From Nonomuraea wenchangensis (lineage in GTDB: Bacteria; Actinomycetota; Actinomycetes; Streptosporangiales; Streptosporangiaceae), in the NCBI RefSeq assembly GCF_900111685.1, contig NZ_FOHX01000001.1, positions 744,001-808,000 of the forward strand: DNA of 64,000 nucleotides. The letters run 5' to 3'. Each line of letters begins with the position of its first letter. Position 1 is the first letter of the stretch. The translations under genes and the position numbers were made by a program. The notes under the pieces are model-generated. The model was not told where the DNA came from. It made no database searches and saw nothing but the letters and a program-made list of their open reading frames with translations. Positions 31,840 through 43,088 of the stretch are shown here, piece by piece.

Positions 31840-32175
31840 ATGGGCAAGCTCGTCACGGAGATGCTCAAGGGAACGCTGGAGGGCATCGTCCTCGCGGTCC
31901 TGGGCGGCCGGCCCGCCTACGGCTACGAGATCACGGCCTGGCTGCGCGACCAGGGCTTCTCCGACATCGCCGAGGGCACCGTCTACGCCCTGCTGGTCCG
32001 CATCGAGCAGCGCGGCCTGGTCGACGTACGGAAGGTCCCGTCGGAGAAGGGGCCGCCGCGCAAGGTCTACTCGCTCAACGCCCAGGGACAGGCGTATCTG
32101 GAGGAGTTCTGGAGAACCTGGAGCTTCCTCGCCGAACGACTCGAACAACTCCGAGAGGAAGGCCCGCAGACATGA
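31840..32175 (+). CDS. PadR family transcriptional repressor
   Basis: 111 residues from ATG 31840 behind a textbook GGAAGGAGGTG. The winged helix includes VLGGRPAYGYEITAWL, EGTVYALLVRIEQRGLV and the wing PPRKVYSL, followed by a short dimerisation helix. As in many actinomycetes, it is the first gene of an operon with a DUF1048 protein and a drug-type ABC exporter, and it probably represses that operon until a toxic ligand binds. The tandem repeats upstream are likely its operators. Confidence 0.92.
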   Translation: MGKLVTEMLKGTLEGIVLAVLGGRPAYGYEITAWLRDQGFSDIAEGTVYALLVRIEQRGLVDVRKVPSEKGPPRKVYSLNAQGQAYLEEFWRTWSFLAERLEQLREEGPQT

Positions 32176-32584
32176 CCGCGGAATCCGGCGAACCCAAGAG
32201 CCGCTACCTGCACTACCTGGAGATCCTCACCGGATCCCTGGACGAGAAGAAACGCTGGCGCCAGTACAAGGCGCGCGTCAAGCAGCTGCCCGACAACTAC
32301 CGCGTCGCGGTCGAGGCCATGGAGCGCTACCTGATGCACTTCGGGCCGGCCGACGGGGCCGGCGCGATGACCATGTACGAGGACCTGGCCGACCTGTTCG
32401 AGCAGGGCGCGGCCGACGGCACCCCGATCCGCGACCTCTTCGGGGACGACCCCATCGAGTTCGCCGAGGCGTTCATGGCCAACTACCCCCTCGGCCAGTA
32501 CCGCGCCCGCGAGCGTGCCCGCTTCACCAGCGCCGTCGCCCGCGCCGCCGGCGACGACACCCCGCGACGAGACAGGACGGACAG

Positions 32585-32588
<4 letters not shown>
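32172..32588 (+). CDS. DUF1048 family protein
   Basis: 138 residues, overlapping padR as ATGA and the ATPase gene likewise. An all-helical protein with EILTGSLDEKKRWRQYKARV and KQLPDNYRVAVEAMERY near the N terminus, the usual signature of DUF1048. The family is almost always encoded next to PadR regulators and its function is unknown. Co-translation with the repressor suggests a sensory or modulating role (inference). The C terminus is basic and probably disordered. Confidence 0.85.
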
Positions 32589-33349
<761 letters not shown>

Positions 33350-33358
33350 GGAACCACC

Positions 33359-34123
33359 ATGGCCAAGCACTTCTTCGGCGACACCACCGTCCTGCTGGGA
33401 CGGTCCCTGCGCCACATCACGCGCAGCCCCGACACCATCATCACCACCGCGATCATGCCGGTGGCCCTGATGCTGATGTTCGTCTACGTGTTCGGCGGCG
33501 CGATCAGCACGGGGTCGGGCACGCCGTACGTGAACTACATGCTGCCCGGCATCCTGCTCATCACGGTCGCCTCGGGCATCGCCTACACCGCCTACCGGCT
33601 GTTCATGGACCTGCAGGGCGGCATCTTCGAGCGTTTCCAGTCCATGCCGACCGCGCGCTCGTCGGTGCTGTGGGCGCACGTGCTGACCTCGCTGGTCGCC
33701 AATCTGGTCTCGCTCGTGGTCGTGATGCTGGTGGCCCTGCTCATGGGCTTCCGCTCGGCGGCGGGAGTGCCGGCGTGGCTGGCGGTGGCGGGCATCCTGA
33801 CGCTGTTCACCCTGGCGTTGACCTGGATCGCCGTCATCCCCGGCCTCACCGCCAAGACCATGGAGGGCGCGAGCGCGTTCTCCTACCCGCTCATCTTCCT
33901 GCCCTTCCTCAGCTCGGCCTTCGTGCCCACCGGCACCATGCCCGGCCCGCTGCGCGTCTTCGCCGAGAACCAGCCGGTGACCTCCATCGTCAACGCCGTC
34001 CGCGCCCTGTTCGCCGGGCAGCCGGTCGGCGACGACATCTGGGTGGCGCTGGCCTGGTGCGCCGGCATCCTCGTGGTCGCCTACGGCTTCGCCATGAGGG
34101 TCTACCGCCGCAGGATCACCTGA
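33359..34123 (+). CDS. ABC-2 type exporter permease (DrrB type)
   Basis: 254 residues with six predicted membrane helices and a cytosolic N terminus. The early sequence LGRSLRHITRSPDTIITT and the central QGGIFERFQSMPTARSSVLW are hallmarks of DrrB/ABC-2 permeases. It forms the export channel with the preceding ATPase. ATG 33359 lies in the context GGAACCACC. The gene is followed after 71 bp by the second P450, probably in the same transcript. Confidence 0.92.
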   Translation: MAKHFFGDTTVLLGRSLRHITRSPDTIITTAIMPVALMLMFVYVFGGAISTGSGTPYVNYMLPGILLITVASGIAYTAYRLFMDLQGGIFERFQSMPTARSSVLWAHVLTSLVANLVSLVVVMLVALLMGFRSAAGVPAWLAVAGILTLFTLALTWIAVIPGLTAKTMEGASAFSYPLIFLPFLSSAFVPTGTMPGPLRVFAENQPVTSIVNAVRALFAGQPVGDDIWVALAWCAGILVVAYGFAMRVYRRRIT

Positions 34124-34194
34124 GCCCCTGGCTCCGGTCCACGCGGGATCCGAATGCCCCAAGACGCGATACATCTCGAACGAGGAGAGAGAGC

Positions 34195-35701
<1,507 letters not shown>

Positions 35702-35751
35702 CACCCTGCGGCCACGGGACCCGCCGTGGCCGCATCCTTTTGACCGTCATA

Positions 35752-35765
35752 TACCCCGGGGGGTA
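35752..35765. promoter_or_regulatory. CstR operator 2 with promoter of the MBL-rhodanese gene
   Basis: TACCCCGGGGGGTA is again a perfect 6-2-6 palindrome. It sits between TTGACC (35740-35745) and TATTAA (35764-35769), spaced 18 bp, so bound repressor would cover the promoter. ATG 35774 is 4 bp after the -10 box, giving a leaderless or nearly leaderless message. Confidence 0.8.
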
Positions 35766-35773
35766 TTAAGACC

Positions 35774-37096
35774 ATGGATGTCCTGTCGTTCCGTACGCCC
35801 GGCCTGGGCGACCAGACCTACCTGCTGATCCACGAGGGCCGCGGGGTGCTCGTCGATCCGCAGCGCGACATCGGCCGCTTTCTCGACGCCGCCGCCGAGC
35901 GGGGCGTCGAGCTGCGGTTCGTGCTGGAGACCCACCTGCACAACGACTACGTCTCCGGCGCCGGACAGGCCGCCCTGCGCACCGGCGCCGAGCTGGTGAT
36001 GCCCGCCGCCGCGGCCCCCGCCTACCGGCACACTCCCGCCTTCCACCTGGAGGACCTCGACGGCGGCGGCGGCCTGACCCTGCGGCCCGTCCACACGCCG
36101 GGCCACACCCCCGAGCACACCAGCTACCTGGTGCTCATCGACGGCGCGCCGGTCGCGCTGTTCTCCGGCGGCAGCCTGCTGGTCGCCTCGGCCGGACGGC
36201 CCGACCTGCTCGGGCCCGAACGCGCCCGTTCCCTGGCCCGCCTGCAGCACCTCTCGCTGCGCCGGCTGGCCGCGCTGCCGCCCGGCACCGCCCTCTACCC
36301 CACCCACGGCGAAGGCTCCTTCTGCACGGCGACCGGCGCGGGCCGCCTGACCTCCACCATCGGCACGGAGCTGACGGACAACCCGCTGCTGGCCATCGAC
36401 GATCCGGACGAGTTCGCCGACACCCTGCTGGCCGCTCCGATGCCCATCCCGGCCTTCTACCGGCACATGGGCCCGGCGAACACGCTCGGCGTCCCGCCCA
36501 TGCCGCCCACCGGCGTGCCCGAGCTCAGCGAGCCCGCCGGTCAGGTCGTGGACCTGCGCCCGCGCCGCGTCCAGGCCGGGGGCATGCTGCCCGGCTCGTA
36601 CGGCATCGAGATGGACGACGACTTCGGCAGCTGGACCGGCTGGCTGCTCCCCCGCGGCGAGCCGATCACGCTGGTCGCCGAGCCCGGCCAGGAGATCGAC
36701 GAGGCCGTCACCCAGCTCGCCCAGATCGGTCTCGACACCGTCCAGGGCGTCGTACGGGATCTCGGCGAGCACGCCACTCAGACCTACCGGCTCACGGACC
36801 TCGACGGGTTCGTCCGGCTCCTGCGCGAGCCGGACGCCCAGTTCCTGGACGTGCGGATGCCGGCCGAGTGGGAGCAGGTCCGGCTCCCCGGCGCGGTCGA
36901 GCGTTTCCTGCCCGACCTGTTCGCCCAGGGCCTCCCCGCCACCCTCGACCCGGAGCGGCCGGTGCTGGTCGCGTGCGCCTCCGGGCGACGCGCGGCCATC
37001 GCCGCCGCGTACCTCGCCCGCGAGGGCTACCGGCCGATCGCGCTCGACGGGGCGGGCGTTCCCGACGTCGCCGCCACCCTTGACAAGCTCAACTAG
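35774..37096 (+). CDS. MBL-fold persulfide dioxygenase/rhodanese fusion (CstB-like)
   Basis: 440 residues. The N-terminal metallo-beta-lactamase domain (about 1-245) has ETHLHNDYVSG (His54, His56, Asp58) and HTPGHTPEHTSY, binding the single iron typical of ETHE1-like persulfide dioxygenases. A rhodanese-like region without an obvious Cys (about 265-345) and a C-terminal rhodanese with active-site loop CASGRRA complete the CstB architecture. It oxidises low-molecular-weight persulfides, yielding sulfite or thiosulfate. It is the first gene of its operon, under the operator at 35752. Confidence 0.88.
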   Translation: MDVLSFRTPGLGDQTYLLIHEGRGVLVDPQRDIGRFLDAAAERGVELRFVLETHLHNDYVSGAGQAALRTGAELVMPAAAAPAYRHTPAFHLEDLDGGGGLTLRPVHTPGHTPEHTSYLVLIDGAPVALFSGGSLLVASAGRPDLLGPERARSLARLQHLSLRRLAALPPGTALYPTHGEGSFCTATGAGRLTSTIGTELTDNPLLAIDDPDEFADTLLAAPMPIPAFYRHMGPANTLGVPPMPPTGVPELSEPAGQVVDLRPRRVQAGGMLPGSYGIEMDDDFGSWTGWLLPRGEPITLVAEPGQEIDEAVTQLAQIGLDTVQGVVRDLGEHATQTYRLTDLDGFVRLLREPDAQFLDVRMPAEWEQVRLPGAVERFLPDLFAQGLPATLDPERPVLVACASGRRAAIAAAYLAREGYRPIALDGAGVPDVAATLDKLN

Positions 37097-37111
37097 AAGG
37101 AGAGAACAGAG

Positions 37112-37678
37112 TTGTCCCACATCGACACCGCCGCGGCCCGCTCGCTGATCGCGGCCAACCCCGACGTCCTCGTCGTGGACGTGCGCACCCCGGCCGAGTA
37201 CGGCACGGCGCACATCGACGGCGCCGTCAACCTGCCGCTCGACCAGGTCGACGCGCATCTGCGGCGGATCGTCGCGGACGCGGGCGGCCGGCTGCTGCTC
37301 GTCTGCCAGTCAGGCAGCCGCGCCGAACGCGCCCGCACGGCGCTGAGCGACGCCGGGCTGCCGGACGTCGTGGTCCTGGACGGCGGCATGAACGCCTGGA
37401 TCGCCTCCGGCGCGCCCGTCAACCGGGGCCGGGCCCGCTGGCCCCTGGAGCGCCAGGTCCGGCTCGCTGCCGGGAGCATCGTGCTCACCTCGGTCGTGGC
37501 GAGCCTCTGGGTCCCGGCCACGGTGCTGGTGGCGGGGTTCGTCGGGGCGGGCCTCACGTTCGCGGCGCTCACCGACACCTGCGCCATGGGGATGCTGCTG
37601 TCCAAGCTGCCCTACAACCGGGCCGGCGGCGTGGACGTCGAGGCCGCGCTGACCCGCCTCTCCCGGGCGAGCGGTTGA
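37112..37678 (+). CDS. Rhodanese fused to DUF2892 membrane domain
   Basis: 188 residues from TTG 37112 (AAGGAG upstream), 15 bp after the MBL gene. The rhodanese domain (about 1-110) has the persulfide-accepting loop CQSGSRA, and WPLERQVRLAAGSIVLTS begins a two-helix DUF2892 segment. TDTCAMGMLLSKLPYNR contains a second conserved Cys. It probably shuttles sulfane sulfur at the membrane and feeds the dioxygenase or the exporter. The unusual TTG start is supported by the position of the ribosome site and the domain boundary. Confidence 0.88.
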   Translation: MSHIDTAAARSLIAANPDVLVVDVRTPAEYGTAHIDGAVNLPLDQVDAHLRRIVADAGGRLLLVCQSGSRAERARTALSDAGLPDVVVLDGGMNAWIASGAPVNRGRARWPLERQVRLAAGSIVLTSVVASLWVPATVLVAGFVGAGLTFAALTDTCAMGMLLSKLPYNRAGGVDVEAALTRLSRASG

Positions 37679-37703
37679 GCGGGGCTTCCCCATGACCTGT
37701 CGA

Positions 37704-37717
37704 TACCCCCGGGGGTA
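37704..37717. promoter_or_regulatory. CstR operator 3, upstream of the TauE exporter gene
   Basis: TACCCCCGGGGGTA is a perfect 6-2-6 palindrome with the same geometry as the other two sites: ATGACC lies 12 bp before its start and TACTGA begins at its last TA. The predicted start of transcription falls close to or slightly inside ATG 37721, so read-through from the rhodanese gene may also supply mRNA. Confidence 0.75.
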
Positions 37718-37720
37718 CTG

Positions 37721-38470
37721 ATGATCGTCCTGACCCTGTCCGCCGCCGCGCTGATCGGCGTCACGCTCGGCCTGTTCGGCGGCGGCGGGTCGATCCTCGC
37801 CGTGCCGGTGCTGGTCTACCTCGCCGGCGTCCCCGCCAGGCAGGCCATCGCCATGTCCCTGCTCGTCGTGGCCGTCACCAGCGCGGTCAGCGCGATCGGG
37901 CACGCCCGCGCGGGGCGGATCCGGTGGCGTACCGGGCTCGTCTTCGGCGCGGCCGGCATGGCGGGCGCGTACGTGGGCGGGCTGATCGGCCCGCACCTGC
38001 CCGAGGCGCTGCTCATGGCCGCCTTCGCGGCCATGATGCTCGCCACGGCCATCGCCATGATCCGCGGCCGGCGCACCCCACGCGTCGCGCCGGCCCGCGA
38101 CGAGCTGCCGGTCCTCCACGTGGTCGCCGAGGGTGTCGCCGTCGGCGCGGTCACCGGGCTCGTCGGCGCGGGCGGCGGCTTCCTGGTGGTGCCCGCGCTG
38201 GTCCTGCTCGGCGGCCTGCCCATGGGCGTGGCGGTGGGCACCTCGCTGCTCGTCATCGCCATGAAGTCCCTGGCCGGACTGGCCGGTTATCTGCACAGCG
38301 TGCCCATCGACTGGTCGCTGGCGCTCCCGGTGACCGCGGCGGCCGTCGTCGGCGGGCTCGCCGGCGGCTCACTCGCCGGCCGGATCGACGGTCAACGGGC
38401 GCGGGCGGCGTTCGGCTGGTTCGTGCTGGCCATGGGCGTCTTCGTACTCGTCCAGCAGGTGCGGGCCTAG
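37721..38470 (+). CDS. TauE/SafE family sulfite exporter
   Basis: 249 residues with seven to eight predicted membrane helices in two homologous halves. GLFGGGGSILAVPVLVYLAG near the N terminus is repeated as GLVGAGGGFLVVPALVLLGG in the second half, the TauE/SafE pattern. It exports sulfite or related sulfur anions made by the dioxygenase. The family and the operator place it in the CstR regulon. It overlaps the convergent stress-protein gene by 4 bp. Confidence 0.9.
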   Translation: MIVLTLSAAALIGVTLGLFGGGGSILAVPVLVYLAGVPARQAIAMSLLVVAVTSAVSAIGHARAGRIRWRTGLVFGAAGMAGAYVGGLIGPHLPEALLMAAFAAMMLATAIAMIRGRRTPRVAPARDELPVLHVVAEGVAVGAVTGLVGAGGGFLVVPALVLLGGLPMGVAVGTSLLVIAMKSLAGLAGYLHSVPIDWSLALPVTAAAVVGGLAGGSLAGRIDGQRARAAFGWFVLAMGVFVLVQQVRA

Positions 38471-39294
38471 CGGGGCCGCACCACCGCGACCGGGCACGTC
38501 ACGTGGTGCAGCACGCCCCGGCTGACGGAGCCGAGCACCGCGGCGGCCAGGTCCCCCCGCCCGCGCGAGCCCACCACCACCAGGTCGGCCGCGGCACCCG
38601 CCCTGGCCAGGACGCTCACCGGATGCCCGGTGAGCACCTCGTCGGTGATCTCCACGTCGGGGTTCTTCTCCCGCCACAGAGCCACGCTCTCGGACACCGC
38701 GCCCGTCTCCTCCTGGTAGACGCTCACCAGGACGGCGTTGTAGGCCGCCATGTACGGGGAGAAGACCGGCGTCTGCCAGGCGTGCACGACGTGCAGCGCG
38801 ACGCCGCGCGCCCGCGCCTGCTCGACGGCGTACTGCAGGGCCGCCTCCGAGTGGGGCGAGCCGTCGTAGCCGGCGACCACCCGGCCGTACGTCTGCGCGG
38901 CGGGACCGCGCACGACCACGACCGGCCCCGCGGCGTGCCCGGCCACGGCCATGCCGACCGAGCCGACCAGCAGCCCGGCGAACCCGTCGAGTCCCCGGCT
39001 GCCCAGGACCAGGCTGTCGGCGTAGCCGGACTCGCCGATCAGGACCTCGGCCGGGGTTCCCAGCATCAGCTCGGTGCCGACCTCGACGCCGCCGGCCAGC
39101 TCGCGGGCCCGGTCGCCCGCGGTGGCGAGCGCCTCCGCGCAGAACTCCGTGGCGTACTCGTCCCTCGGGCACTGTCCGCACACGTGCACCAGCCGCAGCG
39201 CCAGGCCGCGCCGGGCGGCGTCGGCCGCGGCCCACTCCACGGCCGCCGTCGCCGGGGCGGAGCCGTCCACGGCCACGAGGATGTGTCTGTTCAT
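38467..39294 (-). CDS. Universal stress protein, two UspA domains
   Basis: 275 residues from ATG 39294 (GGAGGT upstream). Tandem Usp domains begin HILVAVDGS and GRVVAGYDGS. Each ends with the ATP-binding loop, GSRGLDGFAGLLVGSVG and GSRGRGDLAAAVLGSVS, so both halves should bind ATP. A three-Cys stretch (VHVCGQCPRDEY and EFC) in the first domain is unusual and could be thiol-reactive. It probably supports survival during hypoxia or oxidative stress. Confidence 0.9.
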   Translation of the reverse strand: MNRHILVAVDGSAPATAAVEWAAADAARRGLALRLVHVCGQCPRDEYATEFCAEALATAGDRARELAGGVEVGTELMLGTPAEVLIGESGYADSLVLGSRGLDGFAGLLVGSVGMAVAGHAAGPVVVVRGPAAQTYGRVVAGYDGSPHSEAALQYAVEQARARGVALHVVHAWQTPVFSPYMAAYNAVLVSVYQEETGAVSESVALWREKNPDVEITDEVLTGHPVSVLARAGAAADLVVVGSRGRGDLAAAVLGSVSRGVLHHVTCPVAVVRPR

Positions 39295-39326
39295 CGCACA
39301 CCTCCGCTCCTTCGGATCTGTCACGC

Positions 39327-40244
39327 TCAGCGTCGCGCGGGAGTCCGGATCACGCCGGAGTACGAGGTCCCCGGCAGGAGTGTCTTTGGTCCTCCGGGGT
39401 CGGCGATCTCGCCGTGCACCACCGCGACCGGGCACGGGGCGTGGTGCACCATGGCCTGGCTGATCGAGCCGAGCAGCAGGCCGCGCACCTCGCCGAGCCC
39501 ACGCGCGCCCACGACCAGGAGGCGCGCCTCGCCGGCCCTGCCGAGCAGAACGGGACGCGCCGGCTCCTCGGCGTACTCGACGTCGCCCCGGAGCTCCGGA
39601 TACCGGCGCTGCCAGAAGTCGAGCTCCTCCCAGGCAAGCCCCACCGTCTGCAGGCCCGGCTCGCCCGCGCCCTCGTCACGGCCTCTGCCGCCGGTGGCGA
39701 TCAGCGCCGTGAGCGGCGCGGCCAGCCTGTGGGCCTCCTGCGCGGCGAAGCCGAGAGCGGCGGCGGACGCCCGCGAACCGTCGAAGCCGACCAGCACCTC
39801 ACCGGCTCCGCCCGCCTCCGGCCGGCCACGCGTGACGATCACCGGGCAGGCGGCGCGTACCGCGACGGCGGTGCTCGTGGAGCCCGCGACCAGCCTTTCG
39901 AGACCGCCGTGGCCGCGGGTCCCCACCACGATGAGCGCCGCCTCCGGCGACAGCTCCGCGAGGACCGCGGCCGGCGATCCCCGATCGGTCAGGGTGTTCA
40001 CGGGCACGCCCGGGTAGTGCCGCCTGATCCAGGCGGCGGTGGCCTTGACCAGCCGCTGCGCCGGTCGGCGTACCAGTTCGAGCGGCACCAGTTCGCCCGG
40101 CCACTCGTGGTAGGGCCATTCCCAGGCGTGGCACACGGTCAGCGGGAGCCCTCTGGCGGCCGCTTCGGCCGCGCCCCAGCGCAGGGCCCTGCCCGCCGAC
40201 CGGGACTGGTCATATCCGACGACGACGCCGAGCTCGTTGTCCAT
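39327..40244 (-). CDS. Universal stress protein, two UspA domains
   Basis: 305 residues from ATG 40244 (GGGAGG upstream). The first domain opens GVVVGYDQS and has GTRGHGGLERLVAGSTS, the second opens EVLVGFDGS and has GARGLGEVRGLLLGSIS. It lies 32 bp upstream of the other Usp gene on the same strand, so they are likely co-transcribed. The two differ enough (about one third of visible positions match) to be old paralogues rather than a recent duplication. Confidence 0.9.
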   Translation of the reverse strand: MDNELGVVVGYDQSRSAGRALRWGAAEAAARGLPLTVCHAWEWPYHEWPGELVPLELVRRPAQRLVKATAAWIRRHYPGVPVNTLTDRGSPAAVLAELSPEAALIVVGTRGHGGLERLVAGSTSTAVAVRAACPVIVTRGRPEAGGAGEVLVGFDGSRASAAALGFAAQEAHRLAAPLTALIATGGRGRDEGAGEPGLQTVGLAWEELDFWQRRYPELRGDVEYAEEPARPVLLGRAGEARLLVVGARGLGEVRGLLLGSISQAMVHHAPCPVAVVHGEIADPGGPKTLLPGTSYSGVIRTPARR

Positions 40245-40432
40245 CACTGCCTCCCGTGGGCTCCCCTTCACCTTCGCCCGGGGGGACGCGAGCGGTCAGG
40301 GCCGTCCCTCTCTGTTTCGTGAGGCTTTGGTCCCGTCGCGACGAAAGGCCCGGCAAACAGCGACATTTGCCGCTATCTTCCTGCGGCGTCGTGGTGCACG
40401 CTGAGATCACAGGAGCACTCACGGGGAAAGAG

Positions 40433-41311
40433 ATGATCGCCATGCTCCCGGTCCGCCCCCTCATCGCCACCGCGATGGTCGCCGCTTCCACGGGTCTGCT
40501 CGCCGTACCCGCGCAGGCCGTCCAGCGGCCGGCCGCCACGCCCGTCCTGGTGGGCGTCCGCGCCGCGCATCACGACGGCCTGGATCGGCTGGTCTTCGAG
40601 TTCCGGGGCCGCGTCCCCGCGCAACGGGACATCCGGTACGTGTCCGAGCTGATCGCCGACGGCTCCGGCCGGCCCGTTCACGCCACTGGAAACGCGCTGC
40701 TGCAGATCCGCTTCGGCCAGGCCGTCGGCCACGACCGGCGCGGTGACGTCACGTACGGGCCGGCGCGCCGGACGTACGCGCTGCCCGGCGTCATCCAGGT
40801 GGTCAACACCGGCGACTTCGAGGCGACGCTCACCTTCGGGGCCGGACTGGCCAGGCGCGTGCCCTTCCGGGTCCGCGCGCTGACCGGGCCGAGCCGCGTC
40901 GTCATCGACCTCGCGACCCCCTACCGTACGGTGCCGGTCCGCGCCTACTTCGCCGGCCGCCGTCCGCACGCCACGGCGGTGACACGTCCGGTCGCCGCGC
41001 CCGCCACCGCGTACGGCGCGCTGCAGCGGCTGTTCGCCGGCCCGACGCAGGCGGAGAAGGCGCAAGGGCTGCGTTTCGTCAGCTCCGGCGCCACCGGCTT
41101 CAGCAAGCTCACCATCAAGGACGGCGTCGCCCGGGTCCACCTGACGGGCCGGGTCGCCGGCGGCGGAGCGGCGTTCACCGTGGCCGACGAGATCAGGCCG
41201 ACGCTCAAGCAGTTCCCGTCCGTCAAGTGGGTGAAGATCTACGACGCGGCGGGCACGACGCAGCAGCCGAACGGCCCCACGGACTCCGTCCCTCCGTCCC
41301 TGGAGCCGTGA
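40433..41311 (+). CDS. Secreted protein with AMIN-like and GerMN-like domains
   Basis: 292 residues from ATG 40433 (GGGGAAAG upstream), with a signal peptide ending AVPAQA near residue 27. The first domain (about 35-170) has the AMIN-like pattern GLDRLVFEFRG, then GPSRVVIDL. The second (about 190-280) matches GerMN: LQRLFAGPTQAEKAQGL and later FTVADEIRPTLKQFPSVKWV. GerMN domains bind cell-wall or lipoprotein partners. It probably acts at the envelope, perhaps in spore or aerial development. A Pro-rich tail ends the protein. Confidence 0.8.
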   Translation: MIAMLPVRPLIATAMVAASTGLLAVPAQAVQRPAATPVLVGVRAAHHDGLDRLVFEFRGRVPAQRDIRYVSELIADGSGRPVHATGNALLQIRFGQAVGHDRRGDVTYGPARRTYALPGVIQVVNTGDFEATLTFGAGLARRVPFRVRALTGPSRVVIDLATPYRTVPVRAYFAGRRPHATAVTRPVAAPATAYGALQRLFAGPTQAEKAQGLRFVSSGATGFSKLTIKDGVARVHLTGRVAGGGAAFTVADEIRPTLKQFPSVKWVKIYDAAGTTQQPNGPTDSVPPSLEP

Positions 41312-41322
41312 CCGCGCAAACC

Positions 41323-41982
41323 TCAGCCTGGGACAGGGCCTGGCGGCCCTGGCGTCATGCCGGGCATGGGCATGCCGGGTCCTCGCGGCAAGCAGGGCAG
41401 GTTCTGCTCACCGAACCACTGCGTCAGGTAGCGCCACATCGTCCGGACCTCCGCCCGCTGGTCGTCGCGCACCTTGCGGGCGAAGCCGGCGACCTCGGCA
41501 TGCTGCGCCTCACCGTGCATCAGGAGCTGCTGCGACATCATGACCGCCATCATGTGGTGCGGGATCATGGAGCGCAGGAACGTCTGGTCGAGCTGATCCC
41601 CGGAGAGCCCCGACAGGTCGGGCATCGTGGTCCCGCGCGGGCTCGGCGCCGGGCTCCCCGGATACCACCGCTCCAGCCAGCCCTTCATCTCGCCGACCTC
41701 GGCGGTCTGCGTCGTGACGATGGACTGCCCGAGCTGCCGCATCTCTGGCCGCCCGGAACGCCGCAACTCGCGCGCCGCCGTGATGGCGTCCTCGTGGTGC
41801 GGCACCATCCGTGACAGGTAGTCGTACTCGCTGGTGACCGGATACATCTGCCCGGCTCCCGGGCAGGTCGGCTGGTACGGCAAAGGAGTCTCCCAGGCCG
41901 CCGCCGCGGCCCCGGGACCTGCGGCGACGGCGGCCAGGAGTGCTCCGGCGGCCATCGCGGTCCTCGTACGGCGTCGCTTCAT
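41323..41982 (-). CDS. DUF305 family secreted protein
   Basis: 219 residues from ATG 41982 (AGGGGGA upstream), with a signal peptide of about 29 residues. DUF305 is a ferritin-like four-helix fold, and both metal-site motifs are here: SRMVPHHEDAI and RSMIPHHMMAVMM. Family members are exported and often lie with copper or stress genes. The tail is a low-complexity Pro/Gly/Met sequence (PGMPMPGM), possibly metal-binding. It converges with the GerMN protein gene at a gap of 11 bp. Confidence 0.88.
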   Translation of the reverse strand: MKRRRTRTAMAAGALLAAVAAGPGAAAAAWETPLPYQPTCPGAGQMYPVTSEYDYLSRMVPHHEDAITAARELRRSGRPEMRQLGQSIVTTQTAEVGEMKGWLERWYPGSPAPSPRGTTMPDLSGLSGDQLDQTFLRSMIPHHMMAVMMSQQLLMHGEAQHAEVAGFARKVRDDQRAEVRTMWRYLTQWFGEQNLPCLPRGPGMPMPGMTPGPPGPVPG

Positions 41983-42125
41983 GCGTCCCCCTAACGCCGA
42001 TCCGACACTCGCCCAGACCCGCATCCTTCCCTCGGTTTTGCCATATCGACCGTTATCGACTACCCGGTCCCGGCAAGCCCTCTCCTTACGGCCATAGGTA
42101 TCCACACCCGGCCGGGGAGGTCGAG

Positions 42126-43067
42126 ATGATCACCTTGTCCGCACGCGCACTCATCACCGGCGCTTTCACCACCCTCGCACTGAGCACGCCCATGGGCGCC
42201 GCGTCCGCCTCGCCGGTGGACCCGCCCAGCCCGCAGACCCAGAAGGACCTCGATCAGTCGATGCGCGGTGAGGCGTTCGCCAACGCCTCCTACCGTCTGT
42301 ACGCGGCCCAGGCCGAGCGGGAGAACCTGCCGTCGGTGGCCCGGCTGTTCGAGCGCACCGCCGACGTCGAGCACGGCGAGCACTTCAGGGAATCGGCCGA
42401 GCTGAGCGGCCTCGTCCGGAGCGACGCCGAGAACCTGCGTGCCGCGGAGGCCGGGGAGATCTACGAGTCCCGCACCATGTATCCCGGCTTCGCACGGGAC
42501 GCCAAGGCCGGGGGCGACACCCGGGCGGCCAAACGCTTCTCCGAGATCGCCCGTGACGAGGGCAAACACGCGCGGGCGTTCGGGGCCGCGCTGCGCGCCG
42601 TCGAGTCCGGTGCCGCCGAGTCCGGCGGAGGCGCGATGCCGAAGCCGCCGGAGGCCGAGCCGGAGCAGGTCCCGCAGGGTCCGCCCGAGGTGCGCGCGCA
42701 GCGCACCAAGACCGATCTGGACAAGGCGCTGCACGGCGAGGCGCTCGCGTACGCCAAGTACCACGAGTTCGCCGAGCACGCCGAGAACCCTGCCGTGGGG
42801 AAGCTCTTCCGCGGCGCCGCCGACGTGGAGCTGCACGAGCACTTCGCCGGCGAGGCCAAGCTGGCCGGGCTGGTCGGCGACACGCGCGCCAACCTCACCA
42901 AGGCCGTCGCCGGCGAACGGTACGAGTCCCAGACCATGTATCCGACCTTCGCCAAGCGCGCCGAGGAGGCGGGCGACAGCCAGGCGGCCGCACGCTTCTC
43001 GAACGACGCTCAGGACGAGGCCGGACACGCCCGCGCCTTCCAGCAGGCGCTGGACGAGCTGTCCTGA
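42126..43067 (+). CDS. Secreted duplicated rubrerythrin/ferritin-like protein
   Basis: 313 residues from ATG 42126 (GGGAGG upstream). A signal peptide (1-29, ending ASA) is followed by two copies of a ferritin-like domain, about 36-160 and 200-313, joined by a Pro/Glu-rich linker (KPPEAEPEQVPQGPPEV). Each copy repeats the ligands: EAFANASY, ADVEHGEHF and ARDEGKHARAF in the first, EALAYAKY, ADVELHEHF and AQDEAGHARAF in the second. No rubredoxin Cys4 centre is present. A di-iron peroxide-scavenging role outside the membrane is inferred. Confidence 0.85.
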   Translation: MITLSARALITGAFTTLALSTPMGAASASPVDPPSPQTQKDLDQSMRGEAFANASYRLYAAQAERENLPSVARLFERTADVEHGEHFRESAELSGLVRSDAENLRAAEAGEIYESRTMYPGFARDAKAGGDTRAAKRFSEIARDEGKHARAFGAALRAVESGAAESGGGAMPKPPEAEPEQVPQGPPEVRAQRTKTDLDKALHGEALAYAKYHEFAEHAENPAVGKLFRGAADVELHEHFAGEAKLAGLVGDTRANLTKAVAGERYESQTMYPTFAKRAEEAGDSQAAARFSNDAQDEAGHARAFQQALDELS

Positions 43068-43088
43068 CCATTCCACAGGAAACGGAAC

